Positions 14,968-16,781 of a stretch of DNA of 16,781 nt are shown piece by piece. Source of the DNA: JAVWIF01 sp036639635 (lineage in GTDB: Bacteria; Bacillota_I; Bacilli_A; Erysipelotrichales; Erysipelotrichaceae); assembly GCA_036639635.1 (NCBI GenBank), contig JAVWIF010000041.1, forward strand, positions 1 to 16,781. Reading direction: 5' to 3'. Position 1 is the first letter of the stretch. Every line of letters begins with the position of its first letter. The position numbers and the translations under genes are program-made. Under the pieces are notes generated by a model, which saw only the letters and a program-made list of their open reading frames with translations, ran no database searches and was not told the DNA's origin.

Positions 14968-16650
14968 TTACATGCTTGCATAAAATAGTTTTTTAAATTG
15001 CTGACAATTTTGAATTAAATATTCAAACTTTCCATTATCTACAATATGACCATCATCCATGACTACTATTTCATCATATTGTTTTAAAGTTGTTTCGCTT
15101 AGTCTGTGCGTGATTATGACACTAGTAATATTTTTCATTTGTAAAACAGTATTTTCAATATATGTTGCAGTTTCATTATCAAGCGCAGATGTTGCTTCAT
15201 CAAGAATTAATACGTTTGATCCCTTTAGTAAAGACCTTGCGATAGCAATGCGTTGTTGCTCACCACCAGACAACATATTTCCACACTCTCCAACTTGTGT
15301 ATCCAATCCATTTTTGAGTTTATCAATCATCTGCTCTAATCCTGCTTTATGGATTGCATCGTTCAGTTTTCCTATTTCTATATTTTCAAATAATGTTATA
15401 TTATTCTTTATTGTATCATCAAATAAGAATACTGATTGTTGAAGGAAAGAACAAAGTTTATTTACATCCTCTGCACTAATACTATTATAGTTAATATCAT
15501 CAATTAAGATATCTCCTGAATAGTTATCATAATAATGAAGCATTAATTTTACTAGAGTAGATTTACCGCAGCCACTTGAACCAACAATAGCATATTTTTT
15601 ATTTTTCATTATATCAAAATCAATATTTTTTAACACTTCTCTATCTTCATAACTAAAGGATACATTTTTCATTGTAATCAATTTATTTAAACCTATGTTA
15701 GAAGATACACTTTCTTCTCGCTTTAAATCTATAAAGTTTAAAATTTCCTTATTTATTTCTTTTACTGATTTTAACAATCCAAATTTTGAACTCAATTCAA
15801 ATGCTGGAGTGATTGCTTGTCCAGATAATTGAGTAATCGCAATGATATTTCCTAATGTTATATAGCCTTTAGCCGCCAAAACGCCAGCAAATAAGATTAT
15901 AATGAATTGTACAGATATAGAAGCAAAGTTCGTGATGCCATATAAATCCCCCATCAATGTTGCACTTTTACATTTTTTACACTCCACTTCTTGAGCATAA
16001 AAATCATGTTCTTTTTTCACTCTTTCTTCAATAGTATAACTTTTTATGACATCGAATCCATTAAAAATATCTTTGATATTTCCATTATAATTTGAAGAAG
16101 ATAAAGCAATATCTTGTTGAGCTTTTCCTAATTTTTTACCAAATAACTGAGGGATAACAGCAGGAATGATTGAAAAGAGTATAGCCACAATTGCCACTAA
16201 CCAATTTAATGCAATTAGGATGATAACAGCAAATATAATCATTGTTATTGAGCCAAAAACACTAATAATATTCTTTATATAGTTTTCCTCAACAACTGTA
16301 AGATTGTTATTAAATAAAGAAATATACTTTGCACTATTTTCTTTTTGAAATTCAACAATGTTTTGATTTAAAACTCCATTCATTAAATCTTTTCTAATAT
16401 TGAATAATGCATTTTTTCTAAATTTTGCTTCAACCCTCATTGAAATCCAAGTTATCAATCCAACAACTATTGCATATCCAACGCTAAGAATTAACATTTG
16501 ATAAAACGAATCTATCTTTTGCTGATTAATTGTATCAATCAATATGCTTAATATGACTGCTACACCTAGTGCCGCAATTGTTTGAAGGGTTTTAAAAACA
16601 ATTGTCAATATGAACCACATATTATTGTTTCCTAATATATATCTTTTCAT
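14968..16650 (-). CDS. Type I ABC exporter with fused membrane and ATPase domains
   Basis: A 560-residue half-transporter: an N-terminal membrane domain (about 1-310) with six expected hydrophobic segments, then a nucleotide-binding domain. Walker A GSSGCGKST begins at residue 357, the Q-loop is SFLQQSVFLFDD, the signature LSGGEQQR is at 460-467, Walker B is NVLILDEATSALD, and the switch histidine is in VIITHRLS. It probably works as a homodimer or with a neighbour beyond the window, exporting a peptide, lipid or drug. No C39 peptidase domain is present. The ATG at 16650 follows GAGGAG with eight-base spacing to the proximal G-rich bases. A longer in-frame start at 16767 would add an Asn-rich polar stretch encoded by a trinucleotide repeat and promoter-like DNA, and is less likely. 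Substrate unknown. Confidence 0.88.
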   Translation of the reverse strand: MKRYILGNNNMWFILTIVFKTLQTIAALGVAVILSILIDTINQQKIDSFYQMLILSVGYAIVVGLITWISMRVEAKFRKNALFNIRKDLMNGVLNQNIVEFQKENSAKYISLFNNNLTVVEENYIKNIISVFGSITMIIFAVIILIALNWLVAIVAILFSIIPAVIPQLFGKKLGKAQQDIALSSSNYNGNIKDIFNGFDVIKSYTIEERVKKEHDFYAQEVECKKCKSATLMGDLYGITNFASISVQFIIILFAGVLAAKGYITLGNIIAITQLSGQAITPAFELSSKFGLLKSVKEINKEILNFIDLKREESVSSNIGLNKLITMKNVSFSYEDREVLKNIDFDIMKNKKYAIVGSSGCGKSTLVKLMLHYYDNYSGDILIDDINYNSISAEDVNKLCSFLQQSVFLFDDTIKNNITLFENIEIGKLNDAIHKAGLEQMIDKLKNGLDTQVGECGNMLSGGEQQRIAIARSLLKGSNVLILDEATSALDNETATYIENTVLQMKNITSVIITHRLSETTLKQYDEIVVMDDGHIVDNGKFEYLIQNCQQFKKLFYASM

Positions 16651-16669
16651 GTCCTTATCTCCTCGTTGT

Positions 16670-16690
16670 TTATTATTATTATTATTATTA
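16670..16690. repeat. Seven tandem TTA units in the exporter leader
   Basis: Bases 16670-16690 are seven uninterrupted TTA units (TAA on the transcribed strand). They lie between the short leader frame and the exporter ribosome binding site. Copy number could change by slippage, altering leader length in steps of three. Confidence 0.8.
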
Positions 16691-16714
16691 TCTAATAATA
16701 ATTCTTGACTGCAT
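16688..16714 (-). CDS. Possible eight-codon leader peptide upstream of the ABC exporter
   Basis: On the minus strand, GAAAGGAG (16730-16723) is followed after eight bases by ATG (16714-16712) and a frame reading MQSRIIIR, then TAA (16690-16688). The stop lies in the first unit of a TTA repeat, 37 bases before the exporter start. A short frame with a strong binding site in a transporter leader suggests translation-coupled control, but so small a frame could arise by chance. Confidence 0.3.
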   Translation of the reverse strand: MQSRIIIR

Positions 16715-16753
16715 AATATGTACTCCTTTCTGTCTTTGTTTCCTAACATCTGC

Positions 16754-16759
16754 ATTATA
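16754..16759 (-). promoter_or_regulatory. Candidate -10 box of the ABC exporter promoter
   Basis: TATAAT is read on the minus strand at 16759-16754. The matching -35 would fall at or just past the window edge (TGCTCA at 16781-16776), so only half of the promoter can be judged. Confidence 0.35.
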
Positions 16760-16781
16760 CGAACCATCCATCATTTGAGCA

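Noticed and set aside
16651..16767. N-terminal 39-residue extension of the ABC exporter from the ATG at 16767
   Set aside because: It would be encoded by the TTA repeat (Asn run) and by the likely -10 box; a good binding site sits before the internal ATG at 16650.

Overview
The window looks like a chromosomal segment of a low-GC Gram-positive bacterium (Bacillota). The support is AT-rich DNA, strong AGGAGG-type ribosome binding sites, sigma-A style promoters, lipobox lipoproteins and a glmS ribozyme. A gut Erysipelotrichia- or Clostridia-like host is plausible, but the sequence alone does not settle the genus.

Left part (1-3634): the tail of an unidentified gene with its terminator; a VanZ-family membrane protein; a site-2-protease-like M50 metallopeptidase; then, convergent with it, glmS (glucosamine-6-phosphate synthase). 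The VanZ and M50 promoters each carry a clean dyad that could be an operator. glmS has a long leader holding a compact glmS self-cleaving ribozyme. A 34-codon reading frame with a near-perfect Shine-Dalgarno site starts just before the ribozyme cleavage site and ends inside its last stem.

Middle part (3635-9305): a complete high-affinity branched-chain amino acid ABC importer operon, livJ-livH-livM-livG-livF, followed without a gap by a CBS-CBS-ACT protein of the AcuB type. A strong promoter, a long inverted repeat with CodY-like boxes, and a dyad at the expected transcription start precede livJ. A strong hairpin after livJ probably sets the excess of binding protein over permease. The operon ends in a rho-independent terminator.

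Right part (9306-14897): a two-gene unit of a membrane c-di-GMP enzyme (extracellular sensor, degenerate GGDEF, intact EAL) and a lipoprotein. The lipoprotein joins a family-1 extracellular solute-binding domain to a domain resembling the C-terminal half of 5'-nucleotidases, with no permease beside it. This suggests a binding-protein-to-EAL signalling pair, comparable in logic to NspS/MbaA of Vibrio. An iron-containing alcohol dehydrogenase (YqhD/BdhA type) follows with its own promoter and terminator.

Far right (14968-16781, minus strand): a type I ABC exporter with fused membrane and ATPase domains. Its leader holds an eight-codon reading frame with a good ribosome binding site and seven tandem TTA units.

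No tRNA, rRNA, CRISPR array, insertion sequence or prophage gene was seen.
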